This document shows positions 1-7,334 of a stretch of 64,000 bases of DNA, one piece after another. Position 1 is the first letter of the stretch. Each line of letters begins with the position of its first letter. The stretch is from Paraflavitalea sp. CAU 1676 (GTDB taxonomy: Bacteria > Bacteroidota > Bacteroidia > Chitinophagales > Chitinophagaceae): positions 62,001-126,000 of the forward strand of contig NZ_JARHUJ010000006.1 of assembly GCF_029223285.1 (NCBI RefSeq). Reading direction: 5' to 3'. The position numbers and the translations under genes were made by a program. The notes under the pieces are model-generated. The model worked only from the letters and a program-made list of their open reading frames with translations, ran no database searches and was not told where the DNA came from.

Positions 1-288
1 TACGAGGGAGGCGTGGGGGTTTTCTTCGAGTTGATGCCCTTTTGCGCTGGTATAGTTGGTAAAGAACACAAATCCATTTACATCATATTCTTTCAGCAGC
101 ACTATCCGTGCATCGGGGATGCCATTGGCTGTGGCGGTAGCGAGGGTCATGGCATTTACCTCGTCTATTTCGGCAGCGATTGCTTCCTGCCACCATTGGC
201 CGAACTGTTCGATGGGGTCTTTATTAGCTTCCTTTTCGGTGAAAGCTTTCAGTTTATAGTCTTTACGGATATCTGCAATGGATGACAT
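1..288 (-). CDS. pdxH: Pyridoxamine 5'-phosphate oxidase, N-terminal part (cut by window edge)
   Basis: The 96 codons present encode the N-terminal part of an FMN-dependent oxidase that makes pyridoxal 5'-phosphate from pyridoxine or pyridoxamine phosphate in the cytosol. Visible are the opening IADIRKDY, the segment DPIEQFGQWWQEA and the substrate/FMN-binding block with NAMTLATAT, GIPDARIVLLK and GFVFFTNYTSAKG, all in family order. The 3' half lies beyond base 1. The ATG at 286-288 is supported by a TAnnTTTG box about 20 bases upstream. The next gene upstream on the same strand is the coiled-coil gene ending at 395, so pdxH may be transcribed alone from its own promoter. Confidence 0.93.
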   Translation of the reverse strand, partial: MSSIADIRKDYKLKAFTEKEANKDPIEQFGQWWQEAIAAEIDEVNAMTLATATANGIPDARIVLLKEYDVNGFVFFTNYTSAKGHQLEENPHASLV

Positions 289-310
289 GGCTATTGTATA
301 GATTAGGCTA

Positions 311-318
311 CAAAATTA
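311..318 (-). promoter_or_regulatory. Bacteroidota -7 promoter box of pdxH
   Basis: The minus strand reads TAATTTTG, an exact match to TAnnTTTG. It ends 22 bases before the pdxH ATG, giving an inferred leader of about 17 nt. A CTG about 19 bases further upstream is a weak -33 candidate (TTG expected). Confidence 0.5.
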
Positions 319-394
319 GTCGTTCGGAGGGAATGTGCAGTAGTTGGCCTGATCAGGTGGGGGTATGAGTTTGGTCAGGCGAGTGGTGAAATGA

Positions 395-1426
395 TCAACC
401 CTTCTTACGGTCTTCGTCTTTGTCGTTCGACAGCTTTGAGAGGAGCGTTTCGATCTCGCTGATGCGTTTAAGCTGGATATCGAGCTTTTTGTTGTGCTCG
501 GCTACCTGCTGCAGGTCGGTATTGAGCTCTTCGAGGTAGTTGACCTTCTTCAACAATTGCTGGCGCTGAAAGTTCGATTCGCGGAGTTTATCTTCCGTAT
601 CGGCGAGCAGCCTGGCGAGGCGCTGGTGCTCTTCGAGCATGTTTACCTGTTTCATTTTGAGCTCGTCGAACTCGCGGGTAATCTTGAAATAGGCTTGTTG
701 CAGCTCTTCGTATTCATAACCCTTGTGCTGCGGGGCGGTAGAGGATTCTATCTTATGCAGGCGATCCTGGAGCACGCTGAACTCTTCGTAGGCTTTTTCG
801 AGGCGGCCTTTCACTTCGTTGCTCAGAATCAGCTGCTGACGCACCTGCTTCAATTCGGCCTCTCTGTCCATGAGCGCCCTGCGTGCATCGCGTAATTGGG
901 TGCCGAGTTGATCATTGAGCTGCTGTACTTCCGCATGGCGTTGCTCCGACTCCTTCAGCATTTCGACCTGGCGCAGGAGGCGACCTATATCCTGGTTGTG
1001 CGCGAACAGGTTGTCCTGCGCATTTTTCAGCTGCGACATCAGGGTGCCGGTGGGAGAATTATCGGCTGGCTTTTCCTGCTTTTCGGCTTCGTCGGGTTGT
1101 GACGCTTCCAGGCGGGCGACTTCGGATTTTAGGTCTTCTATCTCCAGTTCGAGCAATTCACCGCTTTCTTTCGTGTCTCTGAGTTCGCGGGTAAGTTGTT
1201 CGCGCAGGTCAACTTCTTCGTAATATTTAAGGCGCCATTCATCAAGGCCACCAATGGGCTCATCGGCGAGCACAGGTCGTTCGATGGTTGCGGAGGGCAA
1301 TATTTTTTTCTGGATGAGGTAGAAGTGAATGGCAAATCCGAGGATCAATGACACCAACATAAATACAATCATCTCAGTGAGACTGATGGAGTATTTAGCA
1401 GCCAGTAAAATGTTTAATAGGGTCAT
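395..1426 (-). CDS. Membrane-anchored coiled-coil protein of unknown function
   Basis: I do not recognise a named family. The 343-residue protein has one N-terminal membrane helix (about residues 18-38, MIVFMLVSLILGFAIHFY), a short linker, and then a long charged region (about 60-340) rich in Glu, Gln, Leu, Lys and Arg with heptad spacing typical of coiled coils, interrupted near 110-130 by a Pro/Ser/Thr-containing break. There are no Cys-rich or enzymatic motifs. The layout suggests a cytoplasmic coiled coil tethered to the inner membrane, a scaffold-like architecture. It lies between pyrH and pdxH in the same orientation, with 182 bases to pyrH. The ATG at 1424-1426 fits the helix position. 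Function remains open. Confidence 0.8.
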   Translation of the reverse strand: MTLLNILLAAKYSISLTEMIVFMLVSLILGFAIHFYLIQKKILPSATIERPVLADEPIGGLDEWRLKYYEEVDLREQLTRELRDTKESGELLELEIEDLKSEVARLEASQPDEAEKQEKPADNSPTGTLMSQLKNAQDNLFAHNQDIGRLLRQVEMLKESEQRHAEVQQLNDQLGTQLRDARRALMDREAELKQVRQQLILSNEVKGRLEKAYEEFSVLQDRLHKIESSTAPQHKGYEYEELQQAYFKITREFDELKMKQVNMLEEHQRLARLLADTEDKLRESNFQRQQLLKKVNYLEELNTDLQQVAEHNKKLDIQLKRISEIETLLSKLSNDKDEDRKKG

Positions 1427-1570
1427 AGCAGTCGGAAATGTTTCCTTTACTCACAGGTTCTTACGGGATACCACATCTTTCAAGGGACTTGAACGGGAGG
1501 AAAGCATTGAAAAGACGCCGGGGTCAGGGCATAATTTCCCCGTTAAAGTAGTACGATCGCGTCAGATATA

Positions 1571-1586
1571 CAAGCCTGCTGGCTTG
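1571..1586. terminator. Weak hairpin downstream of pyrH
   Basis: CAAGCC-TGCT-GGCTTG is a perfect 6-bp stem 23 bases past the pyrH stop. It lacks a T-run on the pyrH strand; on the plus strand it is followed by ATTAATTTT. It may act as a weak terminator or processing site. Confidence 0.3.
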
Positions 1587-1608
1587 ATTAATTTTGCAAG
1601 GCTGGTTA

Positions 1609-2322
1609 TCAGGATTTTACCAGTGTTCCCACCTTGTCTCCGCACACCACTTTGCGCAGGTTGCCGGCGGTATTCATGTCAAATACGATGATGGGCAGGT
1701 TGTTTTCCATGCAAAGGGTGAATGCCGTCATGTCCATTACCCGGAGGTTTTGGGAGATACATTCCTGGAAGGTAATGGTCTCGTACTTTTTGGCATTGGG
1801 ATCCTTTTCGGGGTCGGCAGTATAGATACCGTCTACCCGGGTGCCTTTCAGGATCACATCAGCTTCTATTTCGATGGCCCTGAGTGAGCCGGCTGTATCG
1901 GTAGTAAAGTAAGGATTGCCGGTACCAGCACCGAAGATCACTACACGGCCTTTTTCCACGTGGCGGATAGCGCGGCGGCGGATATAAGGTTCGGCGATCT
2001 GTTCCATCTTAATAGCGCTCTGGAGGCGTGTAAATACGCCTACTTTCTCGAGCATGGCCTGCATAGCCATTCCGTTGATAACAGTCGCCAGCATGCCCAT
2101 ATAGTCTCCATGTGCCCGCTCGATGCCTGTTTCAGCTTCGTTCATGCCACGATAAATGTTGCCTCCACCAATTACTATGGCTACCTGTACGCCGAGGTCA
2201 ACGATCTCTTTGATATCGCGTGCATAATGCTCCAGTACCGCGGGATCCATGCCGTAGCTTTTATCTCCCATCAATGATTCTCCACTCAGTTTTAACAGGA
2301 TGCGTTTGTACTTGGGCAACAT
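1609..2322 (-). CDS. pyrH: UMP kinase
   Basis: This 237-residue cytosolic kinase phosphorylates UMP to UDP in pyrimidine biosynthesis, and the length is normal for the bacterial hexameric family. Seen are the N-terminal [14 protein letters not shown] phosphate-binding segment, the [13 protein letters not shown] loop, [17 protein letters not shown], and the C-terminal [13 protein letters not shown] nucleotide-binding block, with a closing GTLV. I chose the ATG at 2320-2322 because the family starts just before KYKRILLK; a longer reading from 2451 adds 43 residues unlike the family and runs through a terminator hairpin. It is often found directly after tsf in bacteria; here about 12 kb separates the two. 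Confidence 0.96.
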   Translation of the reverse strand: MLPKYKRILLKLSGESLMGDKSYGMDPAVLEHYARDIKEIVDLGVQVAIVIGGGNIYRGMNEAETGIERAHGDYMGMLATVINGMAMQAMLEKVGVFTRLQSAIKMEQIAEPYIRRRAIRHVEKGRVVIFGAGTGNPYFTTDTAGSLRAIEIEADVILKGTRVDGIYTADPEKDPNAKKYETITFQECISQNLRVMDMTAFTLCMENNLPIIVFDMNTAGNLRKVVCGDKVGTLVKS

Positions 2323-2429
2323 GTATTTATGTATATGATTAACAAAGGAAAGGGCCAGCTTTTGGCCAATTGCTGTGCAAAGAAAAGGTTTTTGGTGAAT
2401 AGAAAAAAGGGGAATCGGCCAAACAAAAA

Positions 2430-2450
2430 TGCGTCCCGGTTTGGGACGCA
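2430..2450. terminator. Strong hairpin with flanking A/T runs upstream of pyrH
   Basis: TGCGTCCC-GGTTT-GGGACGCA forms a perfect 8-bp stem. On the minus strand it is followed by TTTTTGTTT, a classical intrinsic terminator tail; on the plus strand by CTTTTCC. It lies about 108 bases before the pyrH start and about 35 bases after a promoter box on the same strand, so it could stop a very short transcript or attenuate pyrH. Confidence 0.7.
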
Positions 2451-2485
2451 CTTTTCCTGGTTACGGATCTTTTCTTAAATACAAA

Positions 2486-2493
2486 CAAAACTA
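2486..2493 (-). promoter_or_regulatory. Candidate -7 promoter box ahead of the pyrH leader
   Basis: The minus strand reads TAGTTTTG, an exact TAnnTTTG match. Initiation about 5 bases downstream would give an RNA of about 55 nt ending at the hairpin at 2430-2450, or a pyrH leader of about 160 nt if the hairpin is read through. No TTG is seen at the -33 position. Confidence 0.4.
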
Positions 2494-2735
2494 ACTGCTG
2501 TGAGAAAAAACGCTCTTTAAGGCTATTGAGGCTGCTATTACAGGCATTTCGCAGCGGAATAAGGTTGATGGCCGGAGCAGCACCTACGGCCCGTGAAACG
2601 CCCGGAGAGATCACTTTCCCTGCTGGCTGATCCTTTGAGACTGCCATCGCCGATGCTTTTCGGGAAGCCTGTTGATGACTGGCTGCACTTTATCGATAAA
2701 AGGGTGCGATATCATAATCCGCCCGACAGGCTCAC
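2494..2735. other. Non-coding stretch between the metallopeptidase-like lipoprotein gene and the pyrH promoter
   Basis: No convincing gene was found. Minus-strand reading frames are open in short pieces (34 to 100 codons) but resemble nothing and run into the terminator. A GGCCG...CGGCC stem-loop near 2570 is the only local structure noticed. No match to tmRNA, RNase P, SRP RNA or a familiar riboswitch core was recognised by eye. Confidence 0.5.
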
Positions 2736-3686
2736 TCAATAAGTAACGCCCGGGAAATCGGTCTTTGCTTTGGAGAACTGGGTTTCCCAATCGGCGGGCC
2801 AGCCAAAGGCGATGGTTGCCTGCGCTTTAAGATTTGCGCCTGCGGCTCCGCTCCAGAAATGGATAAACTCGCCCCAGTTCAGATCGCGGCTATACCTACC
2901 CTCTCCGTTCTTTGGGAAATGGGCTGCCAGCAGGGAGAAGAACTTTGACAACACTTTGTTACCGCCGTACTTATCGTAGATGGGGTAGAACCAGTTCTTA
3001 AACCACTGCGTATTCGCCGCCGGAAAATTATCGGTAGTGCCCATCATCATGTTGAACCACCGGGTTGCGTCTGCTTCCATCTTCAAGCCTTTGTATATAT
3101 CATAGATGTATATCTCCATCCACTTGCTGTCTTTCCAAAGACTAAAGGCTGGTGATCCCCTGGTGCCATGCGTGGTACTCTCTACGATGTGGCCAATTTC
3201 GTGGGCGGAGAGATCGAGATCATTTGCCGTGCCGGTTATCCAGCCATTGGCGGCATTAGAACCGCAATCGATCACGTTCTTGTTATCGTGGCCGGCATCG
3301 TAATAATAGGCCGGGTGCCCGCCCCCATACTTACCGGCATGATAGATGGCATACAGCCTTTTATCGCTACTGTATAGTTTTCCATAGGTGGCATTGCTGT
3401 ACAGCCACACTTCTTTGAGAAAGGTAAAGGGCCAGGTGATGGTACGCGATACCTCGTTGTCGTAGTAAACGGCCAGCACCGTATCATAATAAACCCTGCT
3501 TACCAGTTGTTTGTGCTCGAACCAATGCTCCTGCCAGGTTTTGATGGGTGCATCGGGCGGGTCGGTTGCGGGTGGGTTTGCCGGAGGCGGGTTGTTATTA
3601 CCACCACCACTCTTTTTACAGCCTGCAGCCAGCAGCAGTGGCAATAACAAAAGCCCGGTGTACAGATTGATCGGGAATCGTTTCAC
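2736..3686 (-). CDS. Lipoprotein with HEIGH zinc-metallopeptidase motif
   Basis: A 316-residue exported lipoprotein. The signal peptide ends in LLAAGC with Cys23 as the lipidation site, followed by Lys-Lys and a Gly/Asn/Pro-rich linker (24-48), which suggests surface anchoring. The body contains AHEIGHIVES with the HExxH zinc motif at 162-166, and acidic residues downstream (such as M-E-I-Y near 190 and K-M-E-A-D near 203) that could supply a third ligand. Aromatic residues are abundant. It closes the seven-gene ECF/SusCD/T9SS locus, 41 bases after the porP-like gene, so it may hydrolyse a protein or glycoprotein substrate handled by that locus. I infer peptidase activity from the motif only; the family is not identified. 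Confidence 0.75.
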   Translation of the reverse strand: MKRFPINLYTGLLLLPLLLAAGCKKSGGGNNNPPPANPPATDPPDAPIKTWQEHWFEHKQLVSRVYYDTVLAVYYDNEVSRTITWPFTFLKEVWLYSNATYGKLYSSDKRLYAIYHAGKYGGGHPAYYYDAGHDNKNVIDCGSNAANGWITGTANDLDLSAHEIGHIVESTTHGTRGSPAFSLWKDSKWMEIYIYDIYKGLKMEADATRWFNMMMGTTDNFPAANTQWFKNWFYPIYDKYGGNKVLSKFFSLLAAHFPKNGEGRYSRDLNWGEFIHFWSGAAGANLKAQATIAFGWPADWETQFSKAKTDFPGVTY

Positions 3687-3727
3687 AGATTAAGTTAAAT
3701 GGTTAATGGTATTCTCTCAGGTTGAAT

Positions 3728-4639
3728 CTATTTTTCTTTTCCGCCAAGGGCAAAGTTGATCCCCAGCTCAAAACTTCCGTCTACATGTTCTTTGAGTCCA
3801 TTGCCTGCAGAGGTATACATCGCACTGACGATGATCTTATCGGCAATCTTTAATCCAGCACCTGCAGTGATGTTCTTTGAAGTATGGTATACCCCAAATA
3901 CATTAAGTTGCCTCAAAGTAAAGTTGGCGCCGGCGTCGATGATGTTATCGAAGCCCTGCATGCCACGGAAGCCTGCCCGTGGCTCTATCGTTATGTTACC
4001 ATCGTTGACGATAAACTTATAACTGGCGGCTGCGAAGAAGGTGGGCCGGTTTACGATGTCTTCATTGTCTTTTTTAAAGTAGGTGACCATATTGGGGAAG
4101 GCAGCCTGCACGGTGATACGCTTATCGGTATAAGCCAATCCAACGCCCCCATCGAAGGAGATATCGTTGCCCTGGGTAAGCAGCATGTCGCCGGGATCTC
4201 CATTAAAGTTCTTTGGATCGATGCGGCGGTTGACGGCCCCCGCGGATACACCCAGGTGAACCCTTCCACCATCATTGGTTACAGGCAGGTAATAAGCATA
4301 AGTGGCCATGGCCATGCTGGTATTGATCATCCCTGCATTGTCGTTGTATACATTGATGCCGAGGTTCATCTTATTGCCGCTGCTATATTCGCCGGTGGCA
4401 TACAAACTGTAGGGACTATTGGTGATGCCCGCCCATTGACGGCGATAACCTACTCCTGCTTTTATTTTGTCATCGCCTCCAACCATGGCCGGATTGGCAA
4501 GGTACTGGTTTTGAAAGAAGCTGGCCGCGAATGGGTTTTGCTGCGCGGCAGCCTTTTTGCCACTGAAGGTGATCAATGAAACCAGGATGATCACCAGGGC
4601 TGATTGTGTGTGGTTATATAGTTGTTTCATGTTCTGCAT
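3728..4639 (-). CDS. PorP/SprF family type IX secretion membrane protein
   Basis: A 303-residue outer-membrane protein with a signal peptide (about 1-32, ending GKKAAAQQ) and the family hallmark QNQYLANPAMVGG followed by GYRRQWAGI and PYSLYATGEY. PorP/SprF proteins associate with the gliding/T9SS machinery, and paralogues are typically encoded beside type B T9SS substrates. Here the gene begins in a TAATG overlap with the stop of the T9SS substrate gene, which implies translational coupling and a dedicated partner role, perhaps surface retention of that substrate. An internal ATG three codons later is an alternative start. The C-terminal half alternates Gly and aromatic residues like beta strands of a barrel. 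Confidence 0.92.
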   Translation of the reverse strand: MQNMKQLYNHTQSALVIILVSLITFSGKKAAAQQNPFAASFFQNQYLANPAMVGGDDKIKAGVGYRRQWAGITNSPYSLYATGEYSSGNKMNLGINVYNDNAGMINTSMAMATYAYYLPVTNDGGRVHLGVSAGAVNRRIDPKNFNGDPGDMLLTQGNDISFDGGVGLAYTDKRITVQAAFPNMVTYFKKDNEDIVNRPTFFAAASYKFIVNDGNITIEPRAGFRGMQGFDNIIDAGANFTLRQLNVFGVYHTSKNITAGAGLKIADKIIVSAMYTSAGNGLKEHVDGSFELGINFALGGKEK

Positions 4640-7281
4640 TATTTACGGTTACGAATGATGGTTAATACGCCCTGTGCAGGTGGTATGCCGGGGCCCAGCT
4701 TGATCACGTAGAGATAGGCGCCTTCGGGCAGGGGTGCGCCATTGTAGGTTCCTTCCCAGTCATTCATATAGTTCTTCTGCATGAAAACTACCCTTCCGGC
4801 GCGGTCCATGACCCGTACTTCATTATTGGGGAATGCGTTGATGTTCCAGATCACCCAGCGATCGTTCTTTCCATCGCCGTTGGGTGTGATGACATTTACC
4901 GGATCGAGGTTGTAGTTGCCTTTCAACTGGATCGTTATGGTGGCGGTGTCCTTACAACCACGGCTGTTTTTGCCCAACACCGTATAGGCGGTGTTGATGG
5001 TAGGCCTTACGGTGAGCACAGCCTGTTGCTGGCCGCTTTCGATGCCGTGTGCATTGGCCCAGGTGTAGTTTTCTGCACCCGATGCGGTGAGCTGGGCGGA
5101 TTCGAGGCGGGGGATAACGACTCCTTTGTCGGACGCTATGTTCACGACGAGCGGGTTGACCACTATAGTGAAGGTACGCGTATAGGTATCGGCGCCTCCA
5201 TTGTAGGTGGCTCCATTATCCTGCGCCCTTACGGTGATGGTGGCCGTGCCGCCTTTGGCTGCATTATAAGACAACTGAGCTTTCCCGTTCACGACCGGCG
5301 TAACCGACAGTTCATCGAAGAGTGTGGCATCTGAGCTGGTTACCGCAAGGGTTACCAATTGCCAGGCTTCGGCGCCGGTGGTGATGCCGGTGAGATCGAA
5401 GGTGAAAGTGGAATCGGTGGTACAGATGTCCTTGTTAGTGATGGCATCGAGTGTGGGGGCAATATTCTTACCCAGTGTGGTGACGGTTACCACGTTGCTG
5501 TAATAAGAGGTTCCGAATCCATTCTTTGCTCTTACCCGGTAATAGTAACGGGAGGCGAGGTTAAGGCCATTATCGGCATAGGTGACAATATTGGCGTTGA
5601 CTGTATTGAGCGGTATGAAGTTGATGCCGTTGATGGAGCGTTCTATCTCGAAGCTGGTTTCGTTGCCCGATCTATCATCCCAGGTGAGGTTCACGGCTGT
5701 TTCGGAGAGAGCCACGCCGATGAGATTACGGGGCGTGAGTGGCAGGTTGGGATCGTAATCGGTGATGGTATCTACCACTTTGCTCCAGATGGACCTGGTA
5801 CTGGCGTTGATGGCGCGTATGCGGAAATAGTATTTGAATCCGCCGAGCAGGTTGGTCACTTCGAAGGTGTTGCTGTTGGCTGGTGCCGTTCCGGCTGATT
5901 CGAAGTTGAGGCTGTCTTCGGACTTCTCGATCTCGAAGCCGGTTTCGTTGGAGGAATTGTCAGTCCATTTAAGTGTCGCTGTTATAAATGTTACAGCCGT
6001 TACATCTAAATCGGCGGGTACCTTAGGTGCGTTGGGACTCATACCCCAGATCTCGAGTTCGGATATCTGGCCCATGATATTTCCGCTGCCATTGTTTTGC
6101 AATACCAGGAGCCTGAAATAAGTATAGGCTGTGTTATTGGCGAATGCAAAGGTATAACCGGTATTGCGGCCGGCGAAGGTGACGCCGGTGCGGGAGTCGA
6201 GATCGGTCCAGCCGGCGGCCGTATCGTTGGTGCCCTGGAACTTCCAGGTTTTAGGATCGCGGCTTGCCGCATCGTTGGCGGTGGTAATGGTGTACTTGGT
6301 GACCATCCAGGGGTTCTGTGCGCGATAGCGTACCCAGTATCCATCAACAGTCATGGCACCGAAGACGAGGAACTTGGAATTGTAGTTGTTGTCAATCAAT
6401 TTCAGCGACCCTTCACCAGAAGTAGGGCCACCATCGTTGTCTTTTGACACGGCGAGTACACCACCATCATCTGTTACATCGGTAAGTTGGCCGCTTTGGT
6501 TTAAGGTGGAGATGACGATCGTATTGGAATATGTTGAGTTGCCGTAGGTATTGATGGCCCGCACCCGGAACTGGTAGCTGGTATTTACCAGCAACCCGGT
6601 GGCCGCAAAGTTGAGGCGATTGGCTATCACCGAGCCTACTTTCACAAAGTCGGTACCGTTGGAGGAACGCTCTATTTCAAAGCCGCTTTCGTTGGAGGCA
6701 TTGTCTTCCCAGGTCAGCAATATTTCGGAACCAGCGGTGGCGAGACCGGCAAGTACGGTGGGCGCGGCTGGTGGCAAGCCTTCGAGCAGGCGCCACTCGG
6801 ACATCTGAAAATTGGTACCGCTTCCGATGGCAGAGATCGTAAGGCGATAATACTTATACACTGCCTGGTTGGCCATGGGAATATCGAAGGTCCTGGTTTC
6901 GTTGCGGCCTCCAAATGTTTCGTTGGTGCGGGTATCGATGGTGGTCCAGGCTGCGGCATCGTTGGAAGCGGCCAATATCCAGTTCTTTGGATCGCGGGTG
7001 GGGTCGTCGTTGCCCGAGGTCATGGTGTATTGTGCGGCTCGCGCGGGAGTAGTACAGGCCCACTGCATATACCAGGGAAGCTGTACGCCTCCGACGAATA
7101 TCTTGGTATTGGGGTTGTTGTCGACGAGCTTGAGTGAGCCTTCGTTGGCATTGGGGCCGCCGCCGTTGTCTTGCGATACGGTGAAGGTTCCGCCGTAAGA
7201 GATAATATCCTGCGCTGCTGCCTGTAAGGAGAAAAAGATCAGTACTCCGAAGCAGGCTATTTTGATGATGCGACTAATCAT
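4639..7281 (-). CDS. T9SS-exported protein: discoidin-like domains, fibronectin III repeats, type B sorting domain
   Basis: An 880-residue secreted protein. Order: signal peptide (1-23, ending LQAAAQ); two discoidin (F5/8 type C)-like segments, each with a GSLKL(V/I)DNN opening, an A(A/V).(Q/K)YT(M/I)T block and Y(R)L near the end (about 25-170 and 265-415); three fibronectin III repeats whose second strands read LTWEDNASNESGFEIERS, LKWTDNSSNETGFEIEKS and LTWDDRSGNETSFEIERS; a cadherin/Ig-like stretch (about 610-790); and a C-terminal gliding-type (CHU_C/type B) sorting domain with VITPNGDGKNDRW and an EGAYLYVIK end. The start at 7281 precedes the signal peptide directly; a longer reading adds 21 implausible residues. 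Probably a surface carbohydrate-binding or adhesive protein serving the neighbouring SusCD. Confidence 0.9.
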   Translation of the reverse strand: MISRIIKIACFGVLIFFSLQAAAQDIISYGGTFTVSQDNGGGPNANEGSLKLVDNNPNTKIFVGGVQLPWYMQWACTTPARAAQYTMTSGNDDPTRDPKNWILAASNDAAAWTTIDTRTNETFGGRNETRTFDIPMANQAVYKYYRLTISAIGSGTNFQMSEWRLLEGLPPAAPTVLAGLATAGSEILLTWEDNASNESGFEIERSSNGTDFVKVGSVIANRLNFAATGLLVNTSYQFRVRAINTYGNSTYSNTIVISTLNQSGQLTDVTDDGGVLAVSKDNDGGPTSGEGSLKLIDNNYNSKFLVFGAMTVDGYWVRYRAQNPWMVTKYTITTANDAASRDPKTWKFQGTNDTAAGWTDLDSRTGVTFAGRNTGYTFAFANNTAYTYFRLLVLQNNGSGNIMGQISELEIWGMSPNAPKVPADLDVTAVTFITATLKWTDNSSNETGFEIEKSEDSLNFESAGTAPANSNTFEVTNLLGGFKYYFRIRAINASTRSIWSKVVDTITDYDPNLPLTPRNLIGVALSETAVNLTWDDRSGNETSFEIERSINGINFIPLNTVNANIVTYADNGLNLASRYYYRVRAKNGFGTSYYSNVVTVTTLGKNIAPTLDAITNKDICTTDSTFTFDLTGITTGAEAWQLVTLAVTSSDATLFDELSVTPVVNGKAQLSYNAAKGGTATITVRAQDNGATYNGGADTYTRTFTIVVNPLVVNIASDKGVVIPRLESAQLTASGAENYTWANAHGIESGQQQAVLTVRPTINTAYTVLGKNSRGCKDTATITIQLKGNYNLDPVNVITPNGDGKNDRWVIWNINAFPNNEVRVMDRAGRVVFMQKNYMNDWEGTYNGAPLPEGAYLYVIKLGPGIPPAQGVLTIIRNRK

Positions 7282-7334
7282 GTTTGAAGGGTTTAATACT
7301 TTCTGATTGTTAGGAGATGCTGTGCTGCATCCAT

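Noticed and set aside
13-285. 90-codon plus-strand frame
   Set aside because: It is the antisense shadow of pdxH; the minus-strand translation matches the family clearly.
2339-2647. 102-codon minus-strand frame upstream of pyrH
   Set aside because: It crosses the terminator hairpin and resembles no protein; short alternative frames in the same stretch are equally open.
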